Assembly (NCBI GenBank): GCA_964527795.1
Contig: CAZGOS010000032.1
Coordinates: 1-19,466 of the forward strand
Direction: 5' to 3'
Length of the DNA: 19,466 nucleotides
Origin: SMXL01 sp964527795
GTDB lineage: Bacteria; Bacteroidota; Rhodothermia; Rhodothermales; UBA10348
Both the position numbers and the translations under genes were made by a program. Under the pieces are notes generated by a model. It ran no database searches, had not been told where the DNA came from, and was given only the letters and a program-made list of their open reading frames with translations. Below, piece after piece: positions 8,090-16,042 of the stretch (position 1 is its first letter; the number at the start of each line of letters is the position of its first letter).

Positions 8090-9022
8090 TCAGGCATACT
8101 CGAGCCGCTCCAACGCTGCAAGATTATCGCGAACATGAGCTGCGGAGCTTCTCATCGACTCCTGCTCGGATTCATCGAGCGGAATTTCAATAATCGCTTC
8201 GACCCCGTTTCGTCCCAGGCGAACGGGCGCTCCGATAAAGATGCCCTCTTCTCCGTACTGACCGCTAAGCCATACAGCGCACGGGAGTATGCGACCTGAG
8301 TTCTTTACAATCGCCTCCACCATTTCGCCGGCAGCAGCACCGGGAGCATACCATGCCGATGTTCCTTCAAGCTTTACGATTTCACCACCGCCGACCTTGG
8401 TGCGATTCACGATTGCTTCGATCTTGTCCTCATCCATCAGATTCGGCAGCGGAATGCCGCCGATCGTCGTGTAGCGTGGCAGAGGTACCATCGTATCTCC
8501 ATGGCCGCCCATGAGAAGGGCCTGAATGTCCTTTACCGATATACCCAGTTCGATGGAGATGAATGCCCGAAACCGAGCTGTATCAAGGATGCCGGCCATT
8601 CCCATCACACGTTGACTCGGAAATCCACTCGTCATGTATGCGACATAGGTCATGACATCGAGCGGATTCGATACGATGATTAGAATGGCATTCGGGCTGT
8701 GCGACACAAACTGCTCGGTAACGGACTTGACGATCGCCGCATTTTTCGCCAGCAGGTCATCGCGGCTCATTCCGGGCTTTCGGGGCAATCCGGCAGTAAT
8801 GACACAGATGTCGGAACCGGCCGTGTCGTCATAATCGTTGGTTCCGGTAACGCGGGTGTCGAACAGGTGGATGGGAGCAGACTCCTGGATGTCGAGCGCC
8901 TTTCCCTGAGGCAGGCCTTCGACAATATCAATGAGGACTACTTCGCTCACCATATCCTTGTGAGCGATACATTCCGCCACGGTCGCGCCAACATTTCCTG
9001 CGCCCACAACAGTGACTTTCAT
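8090..9022 (-). CDS. mdh: Malate dehydrogenase (LDH-like, NAD-dependent)
   Basis: This cytoplasmic enzyme interconverts malate and oxaloacetate with NAD in the TCA cycle. From the ATG at 9022 it has 310 residues, the length of Chlorobium and Salinibacter MDH. The start is fixed by GGAGG five bases upstream; a start four codons earlier (9034) would overlap that site. The nucleotide-binding glycine motif VGAGNVGAT opens the protein, and Asp33 after strand 2 (VLIDIVEG) selects NAD. The substrate arginines sit in the active-site loop LPRKPGMSR and in DTARF. SNPLDVMTYV holds the conserved Asn, and GGHGDTMVPL holds the catalytic His. It belongs to the tetrameric LDH-like group rather than the E. 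coli type. The short palindrome AATACAGTATT (9041-9051) just upstream of the ribosome site might be regulatory. The gene is divergent from the phosphatase genes. Confidence 0.97.
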   Translation of the reverse strand: MKVTVVGAGNVGATVAECIAHKDMVSEVVLIDIVEGLPQGKALDIQESAPIHLFDTRVTGTNDYDDTAGSDICVITAGLPRKPGMSRDDLLAKNAAIVKSVTEQFVSHSPNAILIIVSNPLDVMTYVAYMTSGFPSQRVMGMAGILDTARFRAFISIELGISVKDIQALLMGGHGDTMVPLPRYTTIGGIPLPNLMDEDKIEAIVNRTKVGGGEIVKLEGTSAWYAPGAAAGEMVEAIVKNSGRILPCAVWLSGQYGEEGIFIGAPVRLGRNGVEAIIEIPLDESEQESMRSSAAHVRDNLAALERLEYA

Positions 9023-9261
9023 AGGATCCTCCAACAGTTGAATACAGTATTGTGTGACTAAACCGTGATGTTACAAACGGATTCGATTCGGTTGGTTCGT
9101 TTTACGTTACAATGATGCCAATATTTGGCAAAATCGCGACGTTGATCTGTTCGACGGACAACCACCCCATATCGCAGCAGAGGAAAAGAGTTTATGATTT
9201 CTTTTCCCGGCGATTCGAGTTCGCGCAGTATCATACGTCGTCACCAAACGTGGAGCGAACC

Positions 9262-10143
9262 GTGATCAGGGTTCCATTGCCTATGAAAAGCCCCTTGCTC
9301 TTTGCACTTGCATTTGTTGGTTGCTCGACCACCTATCAGGCGGGTACGAGCGAGCCTGTTCCGTCGACGACGGAACTTCAACATGAGACGCTTCTCAGTG
9401 TTTTATGGACGCAAACGGCTGTCGAAGCCGCGGGCGTCACGCGGGGTGCCTATACTCTCGCGGCACTTCAAATGGACGAGGCTCTCGCCGATTCTGAATG
9501 GACGGCGTCGCTTGAACAACTCGATACCGGACGCTATTCATCGTTGCCGCCGGCCGTAGTCCTGGACGTTGACGAGACGGTTCTGGATAATTCGGCTTTT
9601 CAGGCTCGTTTGATCGAGGACCGATTGCTCTACAACGGCGATCTCTGGAATGACTGGGTGGCTGAAGCAAAAGCCATGGCCGTTCCAGGTGCCCTGGAGT
9701 TTACACGTTACGCGGAGTCGATGGGTGTCCGGGTAATCTATTTGACGAACCGCATGGCGCGTGTGGAGCAGGCTACGCGAAACAACCTCGAAGCTCTTGG
9801 ATTTCCTCTGGCGGACGGAGAGGATGTCGTTATCACAAAGGCCGAGAGGCCCGAGTGGCGCTCTTCGAATAAGACACCCAGACGGGCCTACGTTGCGGAG
9901 AAGTACCGCATTCTCCTTCTGATCGGAGATAATTATGGGGATTTTTCGGAGAAAGCCCGGGGTTCACTGAGCGAGAGAGCGCGCAGCGCTGAAGGATATG
10001 CCTCATACTGGGGAAAAAAGTGGATCGTACTACCAAATCCCATGTACGGAAGCTGGGATGGGGCGCTCATAGACTATGAGTACGATCTGCCCGAAACGGA
10101 AAAACTGCTGCGAAAGAGGAGTCGACTAAAAGCGAATCGTTAA
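9262..10143 (+). CDS. HAD-family acid phosphatase / 5'-nucleotidase lipoprotein, e(P4)-like
   Basis: The protein is predicted to remove phosphate from nucleotides and other phosphomonoesters at the outer face of the inner membrane or in the outer membrane, as Haemophilus lipoprotein e(P4) does. With the GTG at 9262 (GGAG six bases upstream) it has 293 residues and a lipobox AFVGC at Cys21. An ATG at 9283 also leaves a short signal, and the longest frame begins at 9112. HAD motif 1 is VVLDVDETVLDNS (Asp102, Asp104), motif 2 is VIYLTNR, motif 3 uses a Lys in VVITKAERPEWRSSNK, and motif 4 is IGDNYGDF (Asp223, Asp227). This set defines the class C/e(P4) acid phosphatase group. The gene ends 33 bases before an exported alkaline phosphatase on the same strand, so the two are probably an operon for phosphate or nucleoside scavenging. 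The start choice is uncertain; the family is not. Confidence 0.88.
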   Translation: MIRVPLPMKSPLLFALAFVGCSTTYQAGTSEPVPSTTELQHETLLSVLWTQTAVEAAGVTRGAYTLAALQMDEALADSEWTASLEQLDTGRYSSLPPAVVLDVDETVLDNSAFQARLIEDRLLYNGDLWNDWVAEAKAMAVPGALEFTRYAESMGVRVIYLTNRMARVEQATRNNLEALGFPLADGEDVVITKAERPEWRSSNKTPRRAYVAEKYRILLLIGDNYGDFSEKARGSLSERARSAEGYASYWGKKWIVLPNPMYGSWDGALIDYEYDLPETEKLLRKRSRLKANR

Positions 10144-10176
10144 CAACGAGTTACACGGTATTTATTCAAGGTTTTC

Positions 10177-11589
10177 ATGAATAAAAAAACAAGCTTTCTC
10201 ACCATTTTTCTCGTTGCCATAACAGGGTTACACAGTGTCTTAAACGCATCTGCTCAGGTACGAGTTACGCCCAGGAATCTCATTCTATTTATTTCTGACG
10301 GGGCCGGGCCGGCAAGTTTCACAATGACGCGTGAATACAAGCGTCTCGTATTGAATGAGGGACCGTTGGCACTCGATCCATGGCTTATCGGTACCGTTCG
10401 AACGCATTCCAGCAACAAACGCATATCTGATTCGGCGGCGGCGGCTTCGGCCTTTTCTACCGGTATCAAAACGTACAAGGATTTTATAGCCGTGGACACG
10501 ACACGGCGAGCGGTGGCATCCATTGTCGACGCGGCTGAGAGGCAGGGAAAATGGACCGGTATTGTTTCAACATCGGGAATTACAGATGCAACCCCCGCTG
10601 CGTTCTCGGCTCACATCGATCATCGGGACAAGCAGACGCAGATTGCGCGTCAGCAACTCCGGCACGGGATCGAATTGCTGCTTGGAGGCGGCAGGGGCTT
10701 TTTTCTACCGGAATCCGCCGGTGGGAAGCGCACCGATCGCATTAATCTCATCAATACCGCCCGCGATCGAGGGTACCAGTACGTGTCAAATCGAAGTGAA
10801 CTCCTTGGAGATGTCTCGTTGCCACTGCTGGGGCTTTTCGCAGACGATCACATGGCCTTCGAAATCGACAAAGCACGGACGGATGAACCAAGTTTTGTTG
10901 AACTCACGATGACGGCCATTAATCTTCTATCGAGCGCCGAAGAGGGTTTTGTGCTGATCATCGAGACCGAAGGCACCGACGACGCCGGCCACGACAACGA
11001 TGCTGCGGCGAACATTCACGAACTTCTCGCCTATGACGACGCTTTTGCATACGCATTGGAATTCGCCGGACGGGATGGTCAGACACTCCTCGTCGCCGTT
11101 TCCGATCACGATGCGGGAGGGTTGTCGGTAGGAAGGGGTGGATATGACTGGCAACCTGAAATTCTCCATGTCATCGATTCTTCGGTTGCGTTTTTCTACC
11201 GCGAACTTGGTGATCGCGTAATAAGAGGTGACTCGTTTTCCAGTATTTCGCGATTTGCCATGGATAAATTTGCCTCTTCGTTTGGGATTGAGGATTTGAC
11301 CGATGAACAAACCAGGCGCATTCATGCCGTAATTGCCCACGCGATCTCGCGCGATCGGAATGCACTTCTTTTGTCTGCCGTGCGCCAACTGCTGATAGAC
11401 GAAATATCGAAACGAGCCGGTGTCGCATGGACTACGCGCGGGCACACGGGTGTGGACGTAAATATTTATGCATTCGGACCCGGAAGCGGGGCTTTTCGAG
11501 GAAACATGGACAATGCGGTCATGGGACAGAAGCTGGCAGAAGCCATGGGTTTTGATCTGGCGGCCGAGACGGCTCGGCTCCGACATTAG
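10177..11589 (+). CDS. phoA: Exported alkaline phosphatase (PhoA family)
   Basis: The protein hydrolyses phosphomonoesters outside the cytoplasm. It has 470 residues with a Sec signal peptide cleaved near ASA-Q (about 26). All landmark residues of the E. coli-type enzyme can be placed: metal ligand Asp41 in LFISDGAG, nucleophile Ser86 in SDSAAAASAFSTG, the TDATPAAFSAHIDHR loop, and Glu263/Asp268/His272 in the spaced motif ETEGTDDAGH. Asp310-His311 follow in VSDHDAGG and His423 in RGHTGVDV, with the C-terminal GNMDNAVMG. Zinc and magnesium binding are therefore expected. The nucleophile loop is DSAAAAS rather than DSAASAT, a minor change. It is the second gene of a probable operon with the e(P4)-like phosphatase and lies 17 bases before the exonuclease-UvrC fusion. 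No PhoB box could be recognised upstream of the cluster. Confidence 0.94.
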   Translation: MNKKTSFLTIFLVAITGLHSVLNASAQVRVTPRNLILFISDGAGPASFTMTREYKRLVLNEGPLALDPWLIGTVRTHSSNKRISDSAAAASAFSTGIKTYKDFIAVDTTRRAVASIVDAAERQGKWTGIVSTSGITDATPAAFSAHIDHRDKQTQIARQQLRHGIELLLGGGRGFFLPESAGGKRTDRINLINTARDRGYQYVSNRSELLGDVSLPLLGLFADDHMAFEIDKARTDEPSFVELTMTAINLLSSAEEGFVLIIETEGTDDAGHDNDAAANIHELLAYDDAFAYALEFAGRDGQTLLVAVSDHDAGGLSVGRGGYDWQPEILHVIDSSVAFFYRELGDRVIRGDSFSSISRFAMDKFASSFGIEDLTDEQTRRIHAVIAHAISRDRNALLLSAVRQLLIDEISKRAGVAWTTRGHTGVDVNIYAFGPGSGAFRGNMDNAVMGQKLAEAMGFDLAAETARLRH

Positions 11590-11606
11590 GCTGAAAGACA
11601 GACCTC

Positions 11607-13313
11607 ATGATCCCCATCGATCGTCCGCTTGTTGTTACCGATACCGAAACCACGGGTATCAATCCCGCCGGCAACCGCCTGATCGAGATTGGCGCGATGC
11701 GCCTGTTGCACGACGAGGAACCGATCAATTTCAGCCGGCTTATCGACCCGGGTGAGTCGATTCCGTATCGCATAACACGACTGACCGGAATCACCTCCTC
11801 TATGGTATTCGGATGCCCCGATGCTTCGGAAGTACTTCCTGCGTTTGAAGAATTTCTCGGGGACGGAATTCTGGTTGCGCACAATCTCGCGTTTGATCGG
11901 GGATTCCTGAATGCCGAGCGAGATCGTCTCGGACTCCGCCCGATTCACAACCGGGGACTGTGCACGGCGAGACTGGCGCGGCGCCTCTTACCCGGACTTC
12001 GATCAAAGGGGCTCGACAGTCTTTCCCGGTTTTTCCGAATTGCCGCTTACGGACGACATCGCGCGCTGCGGGACGTAGAGATTACGGTAGAGGTGCTCAA
12101 ACGCCTGATGGCTATCGCTCATCGGGAGCACCATGTAGATACGATCGATGAATTGCTCGAGATGCAGACACGAACGTATTCTCGCATCAATCCTTTTTCC
12201 AGGCACATCATCGAGATACGAAAGGAGATTCTACCCGAAGTGCCGGATTCGCCGGGCGTCTATAAAATGCTGGACGGGCGGGCACGGGTGCTGTACGTCG
12301 GCAAAGCGAAAGTTCTTTCGAATCGGGTTCGCAGCTATTTCAATGCGATCGAAGCACATACTCCCCGTGTTCGCCGGCTCGTCAGCAAGCTCCGGGATCT
12401 GGAGTGGACGCGGACCGATACGGAGTTGGAGGCATTGCTGCTGGAGTCGAAACTGATCAGAGAACTTGAACCGCCGTTCAATCGGGCTCAGCGACGAACC
12501 ATACCGCGACCCTATCTCCGCATTGCTTCGGACCACGCATTTCCGAGAATCGTGGCCAATGTGTTCCCACGAGAAGATGGCGCCGAGTATTTCGGCCCTC
12601 TGCGGAGCCGGGGAGAAGCCCAGGCCGTTCTTGAGGTGATCGGGAGATTCTATCGGGTGCGGACCTGCGATGACCGTGAATTCAAAAACGGAAAACGATG
12701 CCTGAGAGCAGACGTTGGCAAATGCAACGCTCCGTGCGAAGGTGATATCGAGATCGGAGCCTATGCTGAGGAAATCGACCGCGTTCGAGAATTCCTGGCT
12801 GGAGATGTCGCTGCCATTACCGAGCAGTTGGAATCGGAAATGCATGATGCCTCCGCGGAGCTGGCTTTCGAAGAGGCGGCCCGGATCAGGGACCTGCTGA
12901 ACGCGATAGAAATGCGAATGGTGAAGGGGGGCAACATTGCGGCGCGCATATTCGAAGATGATGCCGTCGTTTTACACACCGACCCTGATGCCGGCATTCG
13001 GGATATTCTCATTATTCGATCGGGTCGATTCGCTGTGTCGCTCAGGGGTTATGTGCCCGACTCGCCAGACTCTATTGCGACGCTTGGGAAGCTTCTGGAT
13101 CAGGCTTTCGATACACGGCGAACACCTCATCAAGAGCCCCTGCAATCGGGAGCGAATCAAATTCGCGTTCTTCTTCAGTGGCTCTATGCAAACCGGGAAA
13201 ATATACTTCGATTTGATCGGGACCAGAACGTGGACCCGGGTGCATTTCTGGAGCAGATCAACGACGCAGCGAGAATCTTTTTTTCGAAAAAAAGACACTC
13301 TGAAGTGAGTTGA
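11607..13313 (+). CDS. DEDDh exonuclease fused to UvrC-like GIY-YIG nuclease and UVR domain
   Basis: This 568-residue cytoplasmic protein joins two nucleases. Residues 6-170 are a DnaQ-type 3'-5' exonuclease with Asp12/Glu14 (VTDTETTG), Asp97 (HNLAFDRGF), His151 and Asp156 (HRALRDVEI). Residues 205-295 are the UvrC GIY-YIG domain: PGVYKM (Gly217-Tyr219), LYVGKAK (Tyr230-Gly232), Arg240 and ELEALLLESKLI. Four cysteines (354, 365, 373, 377) match the UvrC cysteine cluster reported to hold an iron-sulfur centre in E. coli. A UVR motif (about 405-440, FEEAARIRDLL) is the UvrB-contact helix pair. Only about 125 residues follow, with no RNase H-like 5'-incision domain or HhH repeats, so it is Cho-like: 3' incision only. 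Similar exonuclease-UvrC fusions are known in Actinobacteria. The likely role is nucleotide excision repair coupled to end trimming. It is 17 bases behind the alkaline phosphatase gene, so possibly co-transcribed. Confidence 0.92.
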   Translation: MIPIDRPLVVTDTETTGINPAGNRLIEIGAMRLLHDEEPINFSRLIDPGESIPYRITRLTGITSSMVFGCPDASEVLPAFEEFLGDGILVAHNLAFDRGFLNAERDRLGLRPIHNRGLCTARLARRLLPGLRSKGLDSLSRFFRIAAYGRHRALRDVEITVEVLKRLMAIAHREHHVDTIDELLEMQTRTYSRINPFSRHIIEIRKEILPEVPDSPGVYKMLDGRARVLYVGKAKVLSNRVRSYFNAIEAHTPRVRRLVSKLRDLEWTRTDTELEALLLESKLIRELEPPFNRAQRRTIPRPYLRIASDHAFPRIVANVFPREDGAEYFGPLRSRGEAQAVLEVIGRFYRVRTCDDREFKNGKRCLRADVGKCNAPCEGDIEIGAYAEEIDRVREFLAGDVAAITEQLESEMHDASAELAFEEAARIRDLLNAIEMRMVKGGNIAARIFEDDAVVLHTDPDAGIRDILIIRSGRFAVSLRGYVPDSPDSIATLGKLLDQAFDTRRTPHQEPLQSGANQIRVLLQWLYANRENILRFDRDQNVDPGAFLEQINDAARIFFSKKRHSEVS

Positions 13314-13358
13314 CGTCCTGTTTCAAATGATTTGCGGGCCGGTACGGAGTCTTCGAGT

Positions 13359-14828
13359 CTACGTCGAAGCGGAGCGAGCAGCTTTTGCCGCTGCCCTGTA
13401 AAGGTCAAGGTATGCCTTAGCCGACACATGCCATGAAAAGTCTTCCATCATGGCCCTTCGTTGCATGGCGCGCCAGCGATTCTTCTCTGCGAACATTTTC
13501 ACAGCCCTCCGAATCGCTGATTTGAGTTCGCCGGAATCGGCATGGTCAAAAACAAATCCGATACCTGTCTCCGGTTCATCATCGATGTCTCGCACGGTAT
13601 CGGCAAGCCCTCCCGTATGGCGAACGATCGGGATGGTACCGTATTTCAGACTGTACATCTGATTGAGCCCACATGGCTCGTAGATGGACGGCATCAGAAA
13701 CAGGTCTGAACCGGCTTCAATCAGGTGGGCCAATGCCTCGTCGTAGCCAAAAATTGTGCTGACGAAGTCCGGAAAGTCGTGTTCTGCCCTTTTGAACATG
13801 TCCTGAAGGTGAAGATCACCACTACCCAGAACGACCAGGCGAAACGCCCCATCCCGAAGAAGAGGGCCCAGTATGGGTTCCAACAGGTGAAATCCCTTTT
13901 GCTCCGTGAATCTGGATATGATGCCTATCAGCGGTACGTCGATGTCCGCAGGGAGTGCAAACCGTCGAAGGAGAGCGGTCTTGTTTCGTGCCTTTTTCTC
14001 CAACGTGTTCGAGTCGAACGGGAAAGGTATCAGTGGATCCAAGCCTGGATTCCAGAGCGAAGAATCGATACCGTTCAGTATTCCCCTGATTCGATCACCG
14101 CGGGCGCGAATTACGCCCTCGAGGCCTCGTCCGAATTCGGGCTTCCGGATTTCCCTTGCGTAGGTAGGAGAAACAGTGGCAACGACATCTGCGAAACAGA
14201 TTCCAGCTTTCAAAAAAGAGAATCCGCCGAAGTATTCAAAGGGTTGTGTAGCCTGGGCCAGCGTGTACGAGAGTCCAGCTTTTCCGATTGTCGCCTGATT
14301 AAACGTGCCCTGATATCCGATATTATGAATGGAGAGAACGGACGCTGTCTTTACGAGCGCAGCCGTAACGCCCGTCGATTGTTTGAGGAAGGCGGGAAGA
14401 AGCGCCGTAGACCAGTCGTTGGAGTGTAAGACGTCCGGGATCCAGCCCGATTCACATAGCGTGGTCAGCACAGCTTTCTGAAAAAGAATGAAACGTTCGT
14501 CTTCGTCGGGATCGTTGGAATAGAGATAGGGCCGATCAAAGTATCTGGACGACTGCACAAACAGGACCTCCACACCGGCGCCCGGCAACTGTGATCTCCA
14601 GACGCTGAACGGTTCGTTACGCTCGCCGACTTGAACATGCAGATCCGTTAGCGAGTCGTCGCGAACGAGACCGTGCTCGGTTCGGTCGACCGGGCCGTAG
14701 AGGGGCACGAAGATCCTAACCTCGTATCCTGCTTGAGATATGTATTTGGGCAGCGTTCCCGACACGTCTGCAAGTCCACCCGCTTTCATAAACGGAATGC
14801 ATTCACTGGTCGCAAAGCAGATCTTCAT
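13359..14828 (-). CDS. glgA: Glycogen synthase (GT5, ADP-glucose type)
   Basis: The enzyme transfers glucose from ADP-glucose to the growing alpha-1,4-glucan chain in glycogen synthesis. The 489-residue length is normal for bacterial GlgA. The N-terminal Rossmann domain opens with MKICFATSECIPFMKAGGLADVSG, where Lys15 and the following GGL bind the nucleotide sugar. HSNDWSTALLPAF is the next conserved block. The C-terminal domain has IGIISRFTEQKGFHLL and the acidic EPCGLNQMYSLKYGTIPIVRHTGGLADTV block with the active-site Glu. No glgB, glgC or glgP lies in the window, so it stands alone here. It is convergent with the exonuclease-UvrC gene (45 bases apart). Upstream, the spacer to the divergent M14 peptidase gene carries an array of CACTGTG repeats that could control either gene. 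Confidence 0.96.
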   Translation of the reverse strand: MKICFATSECIPFMKAGGLADVSGTLPKYISQAGYEVRIFVPLYGPVDRTEHGLVRDDSLTDLHVQVGERNEPFSVWRSQLPGAGVEVLFVQSSRYFDRPYLYSNDPDEDERFILFQKAVLTTLCESGWIPDVLHSNDWSTALLPAFLKQSTGVTAALVKTASVLSIHNIGYQGTFNQATIGKAGLSYTLAQATQPFEYFGGFSFLKAGICFADVVATVSPTYAREIRKPEFGRGLEGVIRARGDRIRGILNGIDSSLWNPGLDPLIPFPFDSNTLEKKARNKTALLRRFALPADIDVPLIGIISRFTEQKGFHLLEPILGPLLRDGAFRLVVLGSGDLHLQDMFKRAEHDFPDFVSTIFGYDEALAHLIEAGSDLFLMPSIYEPCGLNQMYSLKYGTIPIVRHTGGLADTVRDIDDEPETGIGFVFDHADSGELKSAIRRAVKMFAEKNRWRAMQRRAMMEDFSWHVSAKAYLDLYRAAAKAARSAST

Positions 14829-14869
14829 GATCGGAACAGTGATCGGGTTTTTGCCAGGTTAGCTTGCTT

Positions 14870-14930
14870 CACTGTGCTACACGGCACTGTGCCAGTCTGC
14901 ACTGTGCTACACTGTGCTACAATGTGCTGA
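14870..14930. repeat. CACTGTG repeat array in the glgA / M14 peptidase divergent promoter region
   Basis: The unit CACTGTGCTAC starts at 14870, 14900 and 14910. Variants start at 14885 (CACTGTGCCAG) and 14920 (CAATGTGCTGA). The steps are 15, 15, 10 and 10 bases, that is one and a half turns and one turn of the helix. Each core CAC-T-GTG is itself an interrupted palindrome, and the second copy extends to GGCACTGTGCC. The whole array lies 42-102 bases upstream of the glgA start on one side and about 60-120 bases upstream of the peptidase start on the other. It could be a cluster of protein-binding sites or a small decaying tandem repeat. Confidence 0.85.
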
Positions 14931-14989
14931 AAAATACGCGGTATCTTTGCGTGAAGTAGAAAGAAGATTACGAGACGCGAAAAATCGAC

Positions 14990-16042
14990 ATGCTGCACAA
15001 ACACATCAAGTTCGAAGAACCGACCTTTCGATTTCACGAAGACTCGCTGGCCGCAATTGAACAGGCGTGCTCAGAACACACAGACATTTGCGCGTTTCGT
15101 GCTCTCGGTTCATCGGAAGAAGGACGCGCCCTTGCAGGCATTCAACTGGGCACGGGACCCGTCAAGGTTAGTCTCCTGGCAGGAGCCCATTCGGACGAAC
15201 CGGTCGGCCCTGAGACGCTGAGGACACTCATACTGGAGGCACTCAACCACCGAGACGAACTGGACGATTTTCTTCGAGCGTATTCGTTTTTTATCGTTCC
15301 TCATGTCAATCCGGACGGGGAAGAGCGAAACCGGGAATGGATGCAGAAATGGCCCGACGTCACGGCTTATATCCGGTCTGTTTTCAGGGAGCTTCCCGGT
15401 CGCGACGTCGAGTTCAGTTATCCGGCGCGACGAATCGAGAATCAGCTCGTGTCGGAGTGGCTGGCAGGCCAGGCACCGTTTGATCTGCATATGAGCCTGC
15501 ACGGGATGGGATTTTCGGACGGTGCGATGCTTCTGATCGAGAAGAACTGGACCTATCGAACGGAGGAGCTTCAGTTGGGGTTTTCCGCGACCGCAGGCGA
15601 GTATGGCTTGCGCATGCACGATCACAATCGAAAGGGGGAGAAGGGGTTTTTTTATGTCGGCCCTGGATTTACAACGACGCCGGAAGGATCTGCCATGCGG
15701 ACGTATTTCCTTTCGCACCACGAGCCGGAGACGGCTGCGCTCTTCGGTGACAGTTCGATGGAATACGTGCGCAGCCTGGGAGGCGATCCGCTTTGTCTCG
15801 TATCGGAATTGCCGCTCTTTATCGTCGACGGTGAGGCAGATCCGGGATATCCCACCGGCTACCTGGAATTCAGGTCGGAATGGCCCGAGATTCGCCTCGC
15901 GCTGCAGAAGGGTTGCCGCGTGACGGACCGGCTGGAGAAATATGGCCTGAACCCGCTGCCGATTGCCGACGGCGTCTCGCTTCAGCTTCGAGCGCTGGAA
16001 CTGGGATTGGAAACTGTGCGCTCGTCCATCTCAGCCGAATAA
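14990..16042 (+). CDS. M14-family zinc carboxypeptidase-like protein
   Basis: This 350-residue protein has no signal peptide, so it is probably cytoplasmic. The M14 zinc site is visible: His67 and Glu70 in AGAHSDEPVGPETL, and a third histidine, His167 or His171, in FDLHMSLHGMG. NPDGEERNREW (about 107-117) matches the substrate-binding Asn-Arg region, and a Glu in LVSELPLF near residue 280 is the candidate catalytic base. M14 enzymes cleave C-terminal residues from peptides or open amide bonds of small substrates (the succinylglutamate desuccinylase/aspartoacylase branch). The substrate cannot be read from the sequence, and the lack of an export signal favours peptide turnover or a small-molecule amidase. 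It is divergent from glgA across the CACTGTG array, and its 3' end overlaps the 3' end of the SpmB homologue by 12 bases. No strong Shine-Dalgarno site precedes the ATG. Confidence 0.85.
   Translation: MLHKHIKFEEPTFRFHEDSLAAIEQACSEHTDICAFRALGSSEEGRALAGIQLGTGPVKVSLLAGAHSDEPVGPETLRTLILEALNHRDELDDFLRAYSFFIVPHVNPDGEERNREWMQKWPDVTAYIRSVFRELPGRDVEFSYPARRIENQLVSEWLAGQAPFDLHMSLHGMGFSDGAMLLIEKNWTYRTEELQLGFSATAGEYGLRMHDHNRKGEKGFFYVGPGFTTTPEGSAMRTYFLSHHEPETAALFGDSSMEYVRSLGGDPLCLVSELPLFIVDGEADPGYPTGYLEFRSEWPEIRLALQKGCRVTDRLEKYGLNPLPIADGVSLQLRALELGLETVRSSISAE

Noticed and set aside
10927..11586. 219-codon antisense frame within the alkaline phosphatase gene
   Set aside because: The plus-strand gene has all PhoA active-site residues across this stretch; the antisense translation has no domain.
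12231..12845. 204-codon antisense frame within the exonuclease-UvrC gene
   Set aside because: The plus-strand frame carries the GIY-YIG and cysteine cluster here; the reverse frame is a shadow.
13351..13369. CTTCGA/TCGAAG inverted repeat as a terminator between the exonuclease-UvrC gene and glgA
   Set aside because: The stem is only six pairs, it overlaps the glgA stop, and no T-tract follows.
13725..14429. 234-codon open frame on the plus strand inside glgA
   Set aside because: It is antisense to a fully conserved glycogen synthase, and its translation has no recognisable domain and a composition typical of a shadow frame.
7711..14930. Possible CRISPR arrays at the 12-base repeat and at the CACTGTG repeat
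   Set aside because: Units are too short and directly tandem or nearly so, with no unique spacers of 30-40 bases, and no cas genes are present.
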